Source: Sciurus carolinensis (lineage: Eukaryota; Chordata; Mammalia; Rodentia; Sciuridae). Taken from it: a DNA stretch of 64,000 bases. The notes beneath the pieces are model-generated. The model was not told the origin of the DNA, did not search any database, and worked only from the letters and a program-made list of their open reading frames with translations. The stretch's first letter is position 1; each line of letters starts with the position of its first letter. Shown in pieces: positions 30,871 to 44,600 of the stretch. The position numbers and the translations under genes are program-made. The stretch covers positions 10,437,084 to 10,501,083 of the forward strand of contig NC_062216.1 of the NCBI RefSeq assembly GCF_902686445.1. The letters are read 5' to 3'.

Positions 30871-33800
30871 GACATGGGTCAGTAACTATTAGAGGAGTTG
30901 CACCTGACCTTCCAGGAAGGTCCTGGGACGCGACGCGGAGCCATAGTCCGACTTGGAATGTCGACACGGCCCCTCGCTGGGCAAGAGGTGACGTTCCCCT
31001 TCTTGAAAGGTGACACAGTACTTCTGATTCGTTTTGGGCATGTCAGGAAAGGGTGCTTGCTAAAATATTTTATCTTCATTTAGTTTCTCTTCACATATTG
31101 TTCCTTTTGTCTAGAGCGAACCCCCCCATTAACTCTTATTCCATTAAGATAACCTTTTCCAAGATGCCTTTCCTAACGTAGCTTCCACACCAGAATTGTT
31201 TAATTCTTCTGGGACCCCTTATCGTCCCAGGCGTACCTTTAGCACCTCGTTTGTTAAACTGTATTAAATGTAATCCGTTTGAGCTAGAGTGTAAGCCCCT
31301 TGAAGACAGGGGCCCGACTTAGCATAGGTCTGACTCATAATTGTTCTCAATAAATGTTTGTTGAGTAAACTAATGACATTTTGTGACTTACTTATAGCAC
31401 TCTATTGCTACCCCCCATGCTTACTTCTAAAAGGTGAGCTTTTTATTTTCTGGGTTAATCCCAATTTTATTACCTGCCTTGAGTAAAATAAAGATGACCT
31501 ATAAAAGTCATACACTCTTGTTTAAATAATACCACTCTTGTTTAAATTAAGCCAGTTGCAAGGTTCTTTTCATGAGTGAAAATGAGGAAATGCATTCTCA
31601 ATGCACTTCAAGAATGAGCCACTGCTAAACACAGTATATATGTTTATAACTTGCAAAACACTTCTTTCAAGATGGGTATTTTCTGAATTCTACACGAATT
31701 ACTTTGTATCAGGCTCTTCCTACCACTTACATTCAATATGATTTCCTTACATTAGGAAGTTTCAGGAGATACTGAAACTACTTGTTACAACTGACAACTT
31801 TCTTGTATTGTTCACATTCTGAGTTTTCCATATAGTGTGCATTTTTACATGTGTTCCGACTGAAGACTTGCATCTCTCTCTCTTCTGTTGAAGGTTTCTC
31901 ACCATAGTGTGTTCCTTTATATCTGTGAATTGAATAGATATGATTAGAGGCTTCCCACATGCTTCCTGTTAACATAAGTTCTCTCCCCTTGGCATTCTCA
32001 GGAGTGCTGGAAAAGTCTTGTGATAGTGAAGCATCCCACATTCTATGTTCAGGCTTCCTCTCCAGTGTGAATTCTTTTGAGCATGTGAAAGGACTGGATT
32101 GAGTGAAGACTTTCCCACATTACTTACATTCTCCAGTATGAGTTCATGCATGTCTTTCTTTTTTTTAGTTGTTGATGGACCTTTATTTTGTTCATTTATT
32201 TCTATGTGATGTTGAGAATTCAACCCAGTGCTTCACATATGCTAGGCAAGCACTCTTACCACTGAGCCACAACCCCAGCCATCATGAATGTCTTTGATAG
32301 TAAGTGGAACAACCAGAAGCTTTCCCATGTTGCTTACATATAAAGGCTTCTCTCCCACCTGAATTAAAAAGTGAGCTTTAAATTAGCACTACCTTTTTCG
32401 TGTGGGTTTTGATAGGGTGGTACTTTGTTTTAAGAGATGAGAAAAATTGAAGCCTAGGTAAGTTATAGCTTCCAGACCTCTGCTCTTCCCATTCCATCAT
32501 ATTGTCACATTGTTACTTTTCTCACAGTTCAGACTTCCATGGTATGCTTACCATAAGTTATTTCTCTGCCTCCCTAGATTTGGTCTTTTGAACCTTATTA
32601 TTATTTTAAACCCTTTAAAAAAAAAAAAGCTGGTGTGAAAAATCATATACCCCTTGCTAGTATTATAGGTTGCTAGGCATTTTCATCCTTCTGCTTGACG
32701 TTTCATAAGTTCATACTCTTAGTTTTTTCACTCATGAGACTCCACAACACAGTAGACATCCATTCTAGACCCACAGTGCAATAAACAATATAGTCAGTGA
32801 ATAAAGGTTGGTAAATATGTTTCATGCTAGCTACTTTATTTTCTTAAAAATATTCTTAATTCTTTAAGTGCGAATCATGCATTCACAAGTTCCCTTAGTA
32901 GAACAGCATACTTTGGCATATTTGTGGATCCTATTTTGTCAGCAACTTCCATTTTAAGGTCAGAATTGCTTCCTGTTGGAAAAATATTTGGCCTAATTTT
33001 AAATAAAATTGTAACTGTGTAGCAGACCTTTAAAAATTGACAAGTTAATGTGAAAGTAACTTTTCCAGGAAAATTGTAGTGAAACTTTACATATTGGCAA
33101 TATAGAAAAATACTTGAACATACAGAATAGTCAGAAATGAATTGGTATGATAAAGCAAATATTTCAACCAACTAAAGGTTAATTGCATAAAAATGGGAGG
33201 TCTCTATAGAAAGATTTTTAAAATTTTTTCTAACAGTTGTGTCTTTGGTTAGAGTCTATGTGATTTTTATTCTTTATATGTTCTTTTATAATGGAATGAT
33301 GGAACATTTTTCTTACTGTATTTCCATGGTCCTGCCAAGTGTAGGTAGTCTGTGGGCCCATTAATCAGATAGTCTTGAATTTTGAATTGAAGAATTATTT
33401 TGTAGAATGCTGTGTAGTATGAATTTGTTGCAGTCATATTCCTAATCACCTCATTTAATAGATGAACCATGAAGACATTCCTCTGTCATTCTGTTGTTTC
33501 TTACTTAGCTTGGCCTAAGTTGCAACTTTTATTTTGTCTGTAATTGTTCCAATTACAAAAGCCATCTGTATACTTTATAAGCAAGCTACCCAAGGTAACT
33601 ATTATTAACTGATGTATATTCATATATATAAGCAAAATGTGTATAAAAATATATTTGTGAACATGTATTTGTGGACACCATGATGTATTCCTTTATTTTT
33701 TGTAAATTAAATCTTATATCTAGTGTCACAGAAGTATTATTCTGCCACTTCATTTCTTCTTTACTGGGCATTTTAATGGGCATTCTGTTGTCTATTTAAG

Positions 33801-36800
33801 CAGTCTCTGCTAATGGTCTTAGGTTGTAACATGAACATCATTGTCTGGTGGAGTATTCAGTAGAATGTACTCCTAGCACTGACATTGTGGAATTAAGAGT
33901 GTACACATCAAATTATGCCATGCTGTGTAGAGAGAACCTGCAACAGTTTAGTTTTATTCCTAGTCTTCAGGCATTTGTTACAAGATATGCTATTACACTA
34001 TATAATCCTTCATCAGACAGGTCGGTATTCCTGACAACTAGTCAATGCAAACTGTCCTCTTTTAAGTTGTCTTTCAGCTACTATGGACTGTAGTCTTTAC
34101 AAATGCTAACCAGTGGAACTCAGAGTTTTCCCTCCCCAAGAAAGGCAACTAGAATTGATAATTTAAGAAGCTTCTCATTACCCAAAGTACAAACAATCCC
34201 TTATGTTTGTGTTCTGTTCTCTGAATTATCCAGCCCAAACCTGCAGCTGTCTCTCAAGCTTTGTAGACTAAATACTACTTTATAGGTTTAGATCCAATGG
34301 GGTCAAACAAGTTTAGAAACCCAGCATCCAGTTACAATTTCAATAGGAAACTTCATATGAAATCACATTACTTCAGTAAGGAAAATGTCATTCCTAAACT
34401 TACCCAGAATATTCTGTTTGATTTAGGATAATGGTTTTTGACCTGTCTTCATATTAGGATCCACTTGGAAGTCTTTTAAAAAAAAAAAAATCACCCACCA
34501 TCCTGCCCTGGTGCTGGGATTTGATTTGGCTGAGGCATAGTTGGGGCATATTTGGGTGATTCTAACATACAGTTAAATGGAGTGACTGGTTTTAAAGAAG
34601 CCATGGTTCTCCTGCATAGGGAACCCATTAGAATTTGCAGCACACTTGAAATATAACCAATATTTGCTAAATAATATTATGCTAAATAAAAGTTGACCAG
34701 GTATAGGAAGCTGTCTTAAAAGGATTGTGGTGTAGTTTGTTTTTATTTTTTTAACTCTTGAGGAAGGCAAAGGAAGATGGGGGACTGAACAGGACATTAC
34801 CATTGAACTATGTCCCTTAGAAGGTAGGAAAGTAACCATTTAATAATACTTGATAACCTTTTTCTTTTGGGGTCAGATAATAAATATTTTAGGTTCTGTG
34901 AGCCATATACAGTTTCTAGAACTTAATCTTTGTTTTCCTTTTTATCAGTCCTTTAAAAATGTCTTTCTTAGCTGGAGGGCTATGCAAAAATGGGTGGTGG
35001 GCTAGATTTGACTCATGGACCGTGGTTTGCCAACCCCTAATATAGGCATTTGTCACTTCTTTTTCCCATGAAACAGGTTTTTAATGATAAAATTATCTAA
35101 TTTTTTATAATTTTTGTTTTGTTGTAGTTAATTCATCTGCTTACACTATTTACATGGGAAAGGATAAATATGAAAGTAAGTTTTCAAAAGCATTTGATTT
35201 TGAAATTTCCAGCAGGTAAGTGTTGTCCCTCCCCCATTTATTGGATAAGTTTCCTTTTTTAATTTTAATTAATTTAAAAAAATTTTAATTGACAGATAAT
35301 GTGCATATTTATGGGGCACAGTGTTATGTTTTAATACACGTATACATTGTATAATGTTCAAATAGGGATACATAGCATATCCATCACCTCACATCCAGCA
35401 CTTCAAACATTTGTCATTTCTTGGCAGTAAATGAGAACATTCAAAATTCCCTTTTCTAGTTATTTTGAAGTAGGCATTGCTTCAGTAGGTGAACTGTATT
35501 CAAACTACTGTGCAGTAGATCAACAGGACTTATTTTTCCTGTCACTTTGTACCTGTTGACCGACCTCTCCTATTTTACCCAGTCTGTGGTGACCTCTGCT
35601 ACTATGAGATGAACTTTCTTTAGGTTGCACAGGGTATGAGTTTTCAACTACTTTGATAAGTAAGCTTTTGAGAACTAATCACACTCATTATAAGGAACTC
35701 CTCCTAGAATTTAATTATATAACATAATATTTAAATTAATTAGACCGTAGTGCTGATTAGAAACTTACAGTCTTATGGTGTCATTTGGCTTAAAGTAATC
35801 TGAATCAGGTTAACGTGTACTAAGAGCAAATGAAAAACTTGTGATTTGGAGTTTGAAGGGAGCATTTTCTGCCTTTTTTTTTTTTTTTTTTTTAAACAGC
35901 TTTAAGATTCATGGAAACTTATCTGTTGATTGAAGATGTTCTTTCTCAGTCATGAAATGTTAAGTCTTTTCAAACTTTGTTGACCACTTTCCTCAGTATG
36001 AAGTACATTTTAAGTTGAGGTACACATTCCTTTAACTAGGAATTACTTGTACTCTTTACTATTTGCTGTGCCCCCTATTTTCTTTCCTTCTCATTTCTTT
36101 GTTGGTGATGGGGATGGACCCCAACTCCTTGCATGTGCTTAGCAGGTGTTCTGCCACTGATCTGCAGACCAAGTCCAGCCCTCTATTTTTTATTTATTTT
36201 ATTTCATTTTTAAAAAGCTGGTCTCAACCTAGTAAATTCATTTTTTGGCTCACTAATGAATCTAAACCTAAGTTTGAAAGAAAAACCTTTCTTTAGGAGA
36301 TAGCGTTTTTGTCTTCACAAGAGAGGGGAGAGACCAAAGAGAAGTTGAGCTTTGGTTTTGGTGTTTTTGTTTGTTTGTTTTTTGGTTGTGCTGGGTGTGG
36401 AACCCAGAGCCTCATGCGTGCTGAGCACACAAGTACCCGCTGCCCTGAGCTAAGCCCCCAACACTAAGTTGAGCTTTCCTTTTTTTTTTTTGAGTACCAA
36501 GAATTGAACCCAGGGGCTCTTAACCACTGAGCCACATCCCCAGTGAGCCACATCCCCAGGCCTTTTTTATTTTTTTTTAGAGACAAGAACTCACTGAGTT
36601 GCATAGGGCCTTGCTAAATTGCTGAGTCTGGCTTTGAACTTGCTATTCTCCTGCCTCAGCCATCCGACCTTCTGGGATTACAGGTGTGCGTCACTGCACT
36701 CAGCTGAGTTAAGCTTTCTTGATGATCAGGAGAGCAGTGAGTTTATAGCGCTGGTCCTCAGTGTGTGGAACATCAAGGTGAGGGAGATGGTACCACAGCA

Positions 36801-39800
36801 AAGCACCTAGAGGAAAGAGCAGAGGTGTGCTTTAAGCTTGAAAAGACAGCTTCTTTCCTCCTGGGGTGCTGTGATATTTTTGGAAAAGACAGCTTTGAAG
36901 TCAGGCCAATCTGGGCTAAAATCTCAGCCCTTTAACAAACTAGCTGTCATTACTCAACCTCCTTGAACTTCAGATTTCTTAGATGTAAGAAGAGGCTTAT
37001 GGTCTGGTAGCCAGCTTGCAGAGTTGCAAAGGCTGGCCACTGTGTGAAGACTGGGTGAGGTCCTGAGTCATGGCCACACTAGGCACTCAGGGAACTGGCA
37101 GTTGGTACCACTGGATCTTCTGCAGGTCCTTCTTCAGCCTGCTGCAGATACTGCCTTCCTGGGCTGGATGACTCTGCTTCAGTAGTCAAGAGCTGGCTTT
37201 CACAGTTACCTGCCTTTAATCTAAACGTACTAATTGCTTATTTTCTTTTCCTTTCCCCTTTTTAAGCTATACTAATGTCTGTTCTAGGTGTAGTTTGAAA
37301 TTGACAAGTTTGAACTTGATGCTTCATGTGCCATAAGACAGGAACATGACTGGGCGTGGTGATGCACGCCTGCAATCCCAGTGACTCAGGAGGCTGGGTC
37401 AGGAGGATCTCAAGTTCAGCCAGCCTTAGCAGTAGCGAGGTGCTAAGCAACTCAGTGAGACCCTGTCTCTAAATAAAATGCAAAATAGAACTGGGGAAGG
37501 TGGCTCAGTGGTTGAGTGCCCCTGAGTTCAATTCCTGGTATTCCCCCCCCCCAAAACAATAAATAAATAAAGAGGCACATGTCCATTCTTCATGATGAGG
37601 CATTTGACAGTAATAAAATAAACAAGACCCACCAGGTTTACCTTAAGTCAGAGTTGGTGCAAGCAAAACTGTCACATTTTAAAGAAGAGAAAACCAAAAC
37701 CAAAATAAAATAACACATTTTGGAACAATCTTTCCTTGTAATGGATTTAAGACATTGACTTTGAGCATGATGTAATGGTGAAACATTGTAACAATGTAAG
37801 GGTGGCAACCCTTACTTTGGCCTAGGTAACTTTGACTTGTTCTCCTAGCGTCCTCCTGATGGAGCACAGGAGGGGTGCTACCTTCCCTGTGTTACATTAA
37901 CACCATAACAAGAGTTAACACAGGAAAGCGTCACGGTTGACTATAATAGGTAAGAATGCAGATTTTATTGACCAAATCTGCTCTTCTTTCTACCACATCA
38001 GAGGTAGAAACCTGAGACTTGGGTTACTGAGAAACACAGCCAAGCAGCTACACAGTTGTGCAGTTTTTGCACTGTTCAACTGTGGAGGGCGTGGCTTTAC
38101 ACATTTCTTACAGTGAAGGCCTGCCCTACTTCTGGTTTACACAGGTGGACTGACCTCAGGCAGCTCTACTAGGGACATCCCCACCCAGTCTCTTTCCCTT
38201 CTGTGTTGGTTTACTATTCACTGGGGGCTTCTCTCTGAGGGGCCACATGCCACCCTGAGTGAGATGTCTGAAGATTTGGTCTGAACTTTCACAGTATTCA
38301 GGTGATCTCACACACAAAAAGTGTATGTTGGGACTGGGGTTTGGCTCAGCGGTAGAGTGCTTGCCTAGCATGTGTAAGGCACTGGTTTTGATCGTCAGCA
38401 TCACATTAAAAAATAAATAAATAAAATAAAGGTTTTTTTAAAGTATGTATCAATTTGCAGTTAACCTAAAACTCCTCTAAAAAATAAAATTGATTTTTAA
38501 AAGTGAGGACAAAGTAAGTAAATACATAAAGATAAAAAAATAAGAGGGCTGTCAGTGTAGCTTAGTTGTAGAGTTCCCCAGGTACCATCACCAGTACCTT
38601 AAAAAAATAAAGAGCAAGAATAGATAGAATTTAAAGCATAATATAACTGCTCAGTAAATATTCATAATAACTACCCCCAAAGAAATGTGGGCAAAAAAAG
38701 TCATACTAGTACCATGTGCTGTAGAAGTAGAGAGATCAGAGGTGTTAAGTGTAGTTCTGGGCCCTGGGAGCTGAGAAAGCTTTGCAGAGGAGGGGTTGGG
38801 GGGCTAGATTGTGGAATCCTTTAAGTGACTGCAGTAGAAGAAATACAGCTACATGTAGAATTTATGTCAACAGATGTAAATCTGGATGATATCTAGAGCC
38901 CTTTAGAATGGCATTTTGCCATCATTACATACATACATATATAGAACATTTTCTCCCGAGGAATCTTTGAGTCATTTGGAGGTGTCAGCCTTTCCCAGTC
39001 TGCCTTGTGAGAGAGGGAGCAGCATTTTCAAAGCCTCCTGTTGTCAGCTCTCCCAGTACATCACACTTACTTCTAATATTCCTGAGGATTTTAGACCAAA
39101 GAACTGAAGTGAGTGTAAAGAAACTTTAAATGAAAGATGTATTTCCATGAACAGCTCCCGGGTTGTTCCTTTCACAGCCAGCAGGTGTCATGAGGGAGTC
39201 ACACATTGCCTACTGAGGAGCACTGGGTTCCTGTCTCTGCCTTTTTCTATTGCCTGTTTGTTCAACTTTCTACTTAAGTTGTTAGAAAGCCCAGACTCAG
39301 GTTGTCTGCCCACGGTGTCAGCAGTCTCTAGCTAGAGTGCCTTCATTCAGGATTTGCACCCTACTCAAGTTATGTGGCCTCTACCTTCTTGAATATCTTT
39401 TAAATCATCACATATGAATCATTTTTGTTTATAATTTTTAAATTATTTAACATTTAAATACTTATGTATGAAACACAGTTATTCCTATCAATATGACTGT
39501 TAGAAGTATATGCTGACAACCTTTCTGTAGTGGTTGTTTCCCAAGAAGTTCTTTGAATCTTATTTTTTTATCTACCAAATATTTAATTTTAAAAGTCAAA
39601 ATAGTAGTAGAATGTTAGTGATAAAAATGTCAGCTTCTCATTCCTTTATTTGTATCATGTGTTTCAGTTTCTTTTTATTTTCATGTTCTCTTCATTTATC
39701 TATGTTCTTATGCATTGCAGAAAAAAATTGAACTAAACGAATAAATAAATATTTATTCTTCTAATCATAAAGCAAAAAGCAAAATGTCAGCTCCCCACCC

Positions 39801-41666
39801 TGTAAGTCCAAAAGCCTTGTTCCAACCCTCACCTAAAACAAATACTTTTCACCTTTCCACCTTTTTCCTTTTATTTCCACATGTTGCATACTTCAGGTGA
39901 TTTTTATTTTATTTTTACACTTTTTATGTTTTATTACTGATTTTCTATATTTATATGATTAAGTTATTTTTTCTTAATTAAAATGCAATCAGTTCTTTGA
40001 AGTTTTAGGAAAGCTATAGGTATTATTATAGTGAATTAGTTTTCCAGAGTACTGTCTAAATTCTCAACTACTCTGATTTCCTAGTGTTAGTTTCATTTTC
40101 TTCTAATAGAAATATCTTTGAATTTTGGATTAGAAGTATTAAAAATTATGCAGTTTATATTGTCCAATTGTAAAAACTGTTTTTTATTTTTTGCATTTTC
40201 AAGCTTTAAAGCCTTTCTGAATTACTCTTTTCTCCATTAAGGGAGAAAAAATGTTGTGGGGGTGATTGGCATTTCTCCCCTTTCTAGTTTATCAATTCTG
40301 GCATATCTTCATTTGTCAGATTTTTCTCACCTTTTCTGTGTTCTCTTGTATCTTATTGTAGATGAAGATCTGATAAAGTATGGCTGGCCCGAAGATATTT
40401 GGTAAGTAACAGTTTTATTCTGCTTTATGGATCATCATTTATTTTCTTAGGTGCAGCCTGCCACCCGACTCCTGTCACTAGAATTTGTGCTTTGTATTTT
40501 TGTTTATGGGTGTTCAATGGCAAGGAGCTGATCGCTGGTTTCCTTCATTTATATGACCATGTGAACTGGCTATAATGTCCTGGGGTTTGATCTCAGGCCT
40601 GAGAGCAAAGGCCTACAGAACGTAGGCTTCCTTTTACTGCCTGTTGGTCACCCCATAGCAAGTTACTGAGGACACCACACACGTTCAGACCCCTCAAGTA
40701 GAGGGATGAAACCCTCACAAGAAGCAGTGAAGGGAAGAGGCATCCATGTGGGTGGACTGCAAGCTGCGTCTTACCTGGTCCAGCTTTGGAGGAAACAGAT
40801 GGGTCTCCCTTTGTCCTCTAAACTCCCCGATGAGTTTAGCCCTGTTTTGATTTACCCCTACCCCTTCTTTCTAAAATAATTTGTGGAAACTGTCTAAATA
40901 ATATGTGCTTTCTTAGCTTCTCTCCAAGATCATTCATTTTGCTGCTCTCCAAACCTAGTCCAAAAAAAAAAAAGCACAACAATAAAAATGAACAAAAGGA
41001 CCCCTTCATTTTAGCTGAATTTTCTCTTTCTCTGTTAGAATCCCATGAGTACTTTTTCTGAGTAGTACACAAATGGAGTACACGGGCTCCTGGTGCTCTC
41101 TCCTTCTGTCTCCTAACATTCTTCTACTCAGTTGCTTTTCTTTTGCATCTTCAACTTCCACCACTCACTTTGACCCTCATAATCTCTCTTAGAACCCGCT
41201 TGTGCCTGTTTAGAGAGGTATCCCCAGTGTATAATACCTGCTACCAAATGTTGACCCTAAAGATAAGTTCTCAGATCCTCTTTACTTTGATATGATAATA
41301 ATAATAGACATTTTTCAAGCATAATTATATGCTAAATACTGTGAAGTGTTTACTTCTGTTAATACATTCATTTCTCAGCAATACTGGAAATAAATATTGC
41401 TATTATACCCATTTTTCAGATGAGGAAATCAGAGTTAAGATTGAATTGAACTGGTCTGTCCTGGTCGTGACTAGCTCCAGCTCAGTTCAAAATCATTGCT
41501 TCTTTCGTCCCTCAGGGTGCCACTCTTTTGGCTTCTGGTTGGTTCTTTCTTCCCCCAGACCATTGCTATAGCTCTTTCCAGATCTTTTTTCTGTAAATGT
41601 AGCTAGACTTTTCATTTAATTCCCTAGAGTGATAGTGTTTAGGTAGTAGCTGTGTTTTAGAAGAGT

Positions 41667-41698
<32 letters not shown>

Positions 41699-44600
41699 GG
41701 TACTGGGGGTTAAACTCAGGGGCATTTAAGTACTGAGCCACATCCCCCAGCCCTTTTTATTTTGAGACAGGGTCCTGCTAAGTTACTTAAGGCCTCACTA
41801 AATTGCTGAGACCATAATCCTTCTCCCTCAGCCTCCCAAGCCTCTGGGATTACAGTACCACCATGCCTGGCTGAAATTTTAATAAGGTATGTAGCTTTGA
41901 GTATTTAACAGCAGAAATATTGCATAGTCTAACTCGGGCTTCTCCCAGATGTGGCTATGCTCAGATCCCCAGCCTGTGTGTAGGGACTCCCTAAGGGGTC
42001 TTCTCTCTGATTTCATGAAGAGGCTAGTTCATGTCCCTGGTGGATATGTTCTTCTTTATCTCTACTTTCTATAAAATTCACACCAAGAATCCAGGAGGTG
42101 CATGAAATATGAGAAATTTTAAAAACTTAAAAGAAAAATCCATCCCAGCACAATACCCTGTCATCTGAACTCAGATACGTCAGCAGGTTAGACTCTGCTT
42201 AGTGCCCCTTACCTCAAGTGGGTGGTTCACACTGCTGAGAACTTTTAGGTTGAGTGTTGCCTTCCACGGACCCTAGACTGTGAGCTCCATGAGGACAGTG
42301 ATCTACCTGCTTCGCTAACTACTGTGTTCCCAGTACAGAGCATAGATCCTGACACACAGTAGATGTTTGATAAATATTTGTTGACTTCCTAATTGACTAG
42401 GCCTCTACCGTTCTAGAAGTGATTTCCCCCCAGATATTTCTGCACTACAACCAGTTTCTTGTTATCTCTACTCTGAGCACCTGTCACTCCCAGCTGGAAT
42501 AGTTCCTGTTGTCCTTAAAGCTCAAAGTTTCTCCAGACTTTCTCAAGGTAGATAAGAATGACTGTGCCTGTTAAGTAGCTTACCTGCTGTACATTTTTAG
42601 CATATCAATCTGAGACAAAAATACCAGTATAGAAAAGGTTATACATTCATATACAACATAAAAGTCATTTCACAACATTTTTATCATTTTTTAAAATGAA
42701 GTGAAGAGAAAATTCTAGTTTACAGCTGACATCCAATAAATTATGACTTAAGTGTTTAATTTCATTAAGGTGTGCGGGTGTCAAATTGGTATCTATAGAT
42801 ACCTAGAGTCCCGTTTTGACCCTCTTTAATAGTCTAGAGATTAGTGGCTATGGTTAGACATGATTGACTTTTATTTTCATAAGTGATTTGAGAACTGATG
42901 TGAGCTGGAATAGGCCCAACCTCAGGACTCATTCTGGTTCATGTGCTGTCAGCCTGGCAATCTTCCAGGGAGTGCCAAGAATGATTCTGTGTTGCTCTAC
43001 GTTCCAGGGTAGATTTTAAAACTGGTTCACTTTGATGAAATATTTGGGCTGTCATTATCTAAATCTATCCCAGAAAATTACCTGAGGTTCCTTTAAGCAA
43101 AGAATTTTCCTAGGATTAAGAATGGAACTAGATTAATTTTTAAATGAGGAAAATAGAAATGATGTGCATTTCTGCCTTCAGACTGCCTATTGAGTAGGGT
43201 TTTCACGGACCTCGCTGTAAGCAATTTAGCATCCCCGCTTGTGGGGCTTTGCATCTGTGCTTCCCTTGGGTTATTGGTGCTCTTTCAGTGAAATTTTTCT
43301 AGTCTATTCGGTAAAGGGTAACAGGAATTAATCAGGGACAGGAAGATAAGAAGAGGAACTAGTGGGCATAATTTAAACTTCAAGTGAGCATTTGAGAAGG
43401 ATTTTTAAAGAAAACTTGCTCAAAATCATTTTTTTTCAACATTTCATCAAAGCCCCAAAGTTCTGTCTACTCCCCCACCCTTTGTAGCAGTGCACCTCCT
43501 GTGTAAAACCTAAAATTGGTATATATTGATATAAATTGGTATATATTTGTATTTTTTGGTACTTTGACTATTATGTATGAACTTACTAATTGTATATTGA
43601 ATTATTTGGGTATTTCTTTTGAGAAAATTTTACATCAGAGACCTTGAAGAAAAATCAGAAAACAATCTAGCTGTTCTGAGTATGTAGGAAGGAATTGTAA
43701 ATAGTGAGCTGACTTAAAAGCTATTGACTGTTGGAATGGGAGAAGGTGTTTCTCAGTTGAACTTGGTTAGTAGTACAGATTTTCCTAAGATTCTGAAAGA
43801 AGACAAGTAGGTATATGATGTCTAGATTTCTAAACAAATCAAAACAAAACATTTATTTTGATGGAGAATACCCTTTAGGTAGTAATATAAATCTGTCATG
43901 GGAATACAAATGAGTAAATGAACAGTTTGGAGAAATGTGAATCAAATATGATATAATATCCATTTCTGCTATTAGTAATGATGAGAATAAAACCTAGAGT
44001 CAGTGTAGACTGCCAGAAATGCCTAATATTATGCATTATCTAAAAATAACAAAATGTTTAACCTCTTTGAAGAGAGCATTGGAAACAACCGTAATCTCTA
44101 AGTTGTCTTCACCTTGTGCTGAGTGTGAATGTATGTGACCATTTTTACATCTTAAAAAATACTTCAATGCTAAGAAAATGTCTAGCAAAATATAAAATGG
44201 GATTTAATGGTATCTCCTTAGGTTTTATTGAACACTTAGTCTGGAAAAGTAAGGACTAAAGTTAACAGAATCACAAAATGTCAATCATGCATTACCTTGT
44301 TCATTGTTTGATATTAGGACTGCGGAGGCATCTCTGGGTGTTGTAAAGAGAGAATCAACGTTGTTGACTTGTAAACTTGAAAAATACAATATCCCAAAAT
44401 GTCACATCAGTTTTTTTAAAGAATTTAACTAAATTGATGGATTATAGAGCCTTATGAAAGGTAGATTTATGACATTGTGGTTAGAGGTATCCTGAGTGTT
44501 TTTAGGACAATGCCATAAAGATAGTGTTCATCCTGAAGACACGTTGGTGTCATTGTCAGAATGTAGGGATAGATGAATTGTTAGGCTGAGCTTACTGACT

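Larger units (their letters stand above)
30489..35127 (+). other. CCDC25: CCDC25 intron 1
   Basis: 4.6 kb: CpG-rich to about 30870, then an L2 3' end (31265-31375), a zinc-finger pseudogene (31790-32400), single-copy sequence 32420-34850 with A-runs, and a hAT MITE (34860-35040). Confidence 0.7.
35176..40361 (+). other. CCDC25: CCDC25 intron 2
   Basis: 5.2 kb: antisense L1 3' UTR (35262-35650), T-run at 35874-35894, three antisense SINEs (36085-36712), MIR-like 36895-37000, composite SINE (37350-37575), IDs (38330-38425, 38548-38615), then AT-rich single-copy sequence. No other gene signal. Confidence 0.65.

Noticed and set aside
30489..30892. Continuation of the CCDC25 frame past the exon 1 donor
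   Set aside because: The GTGAGT donor and perfect phase match with exon 2 show this is intron.
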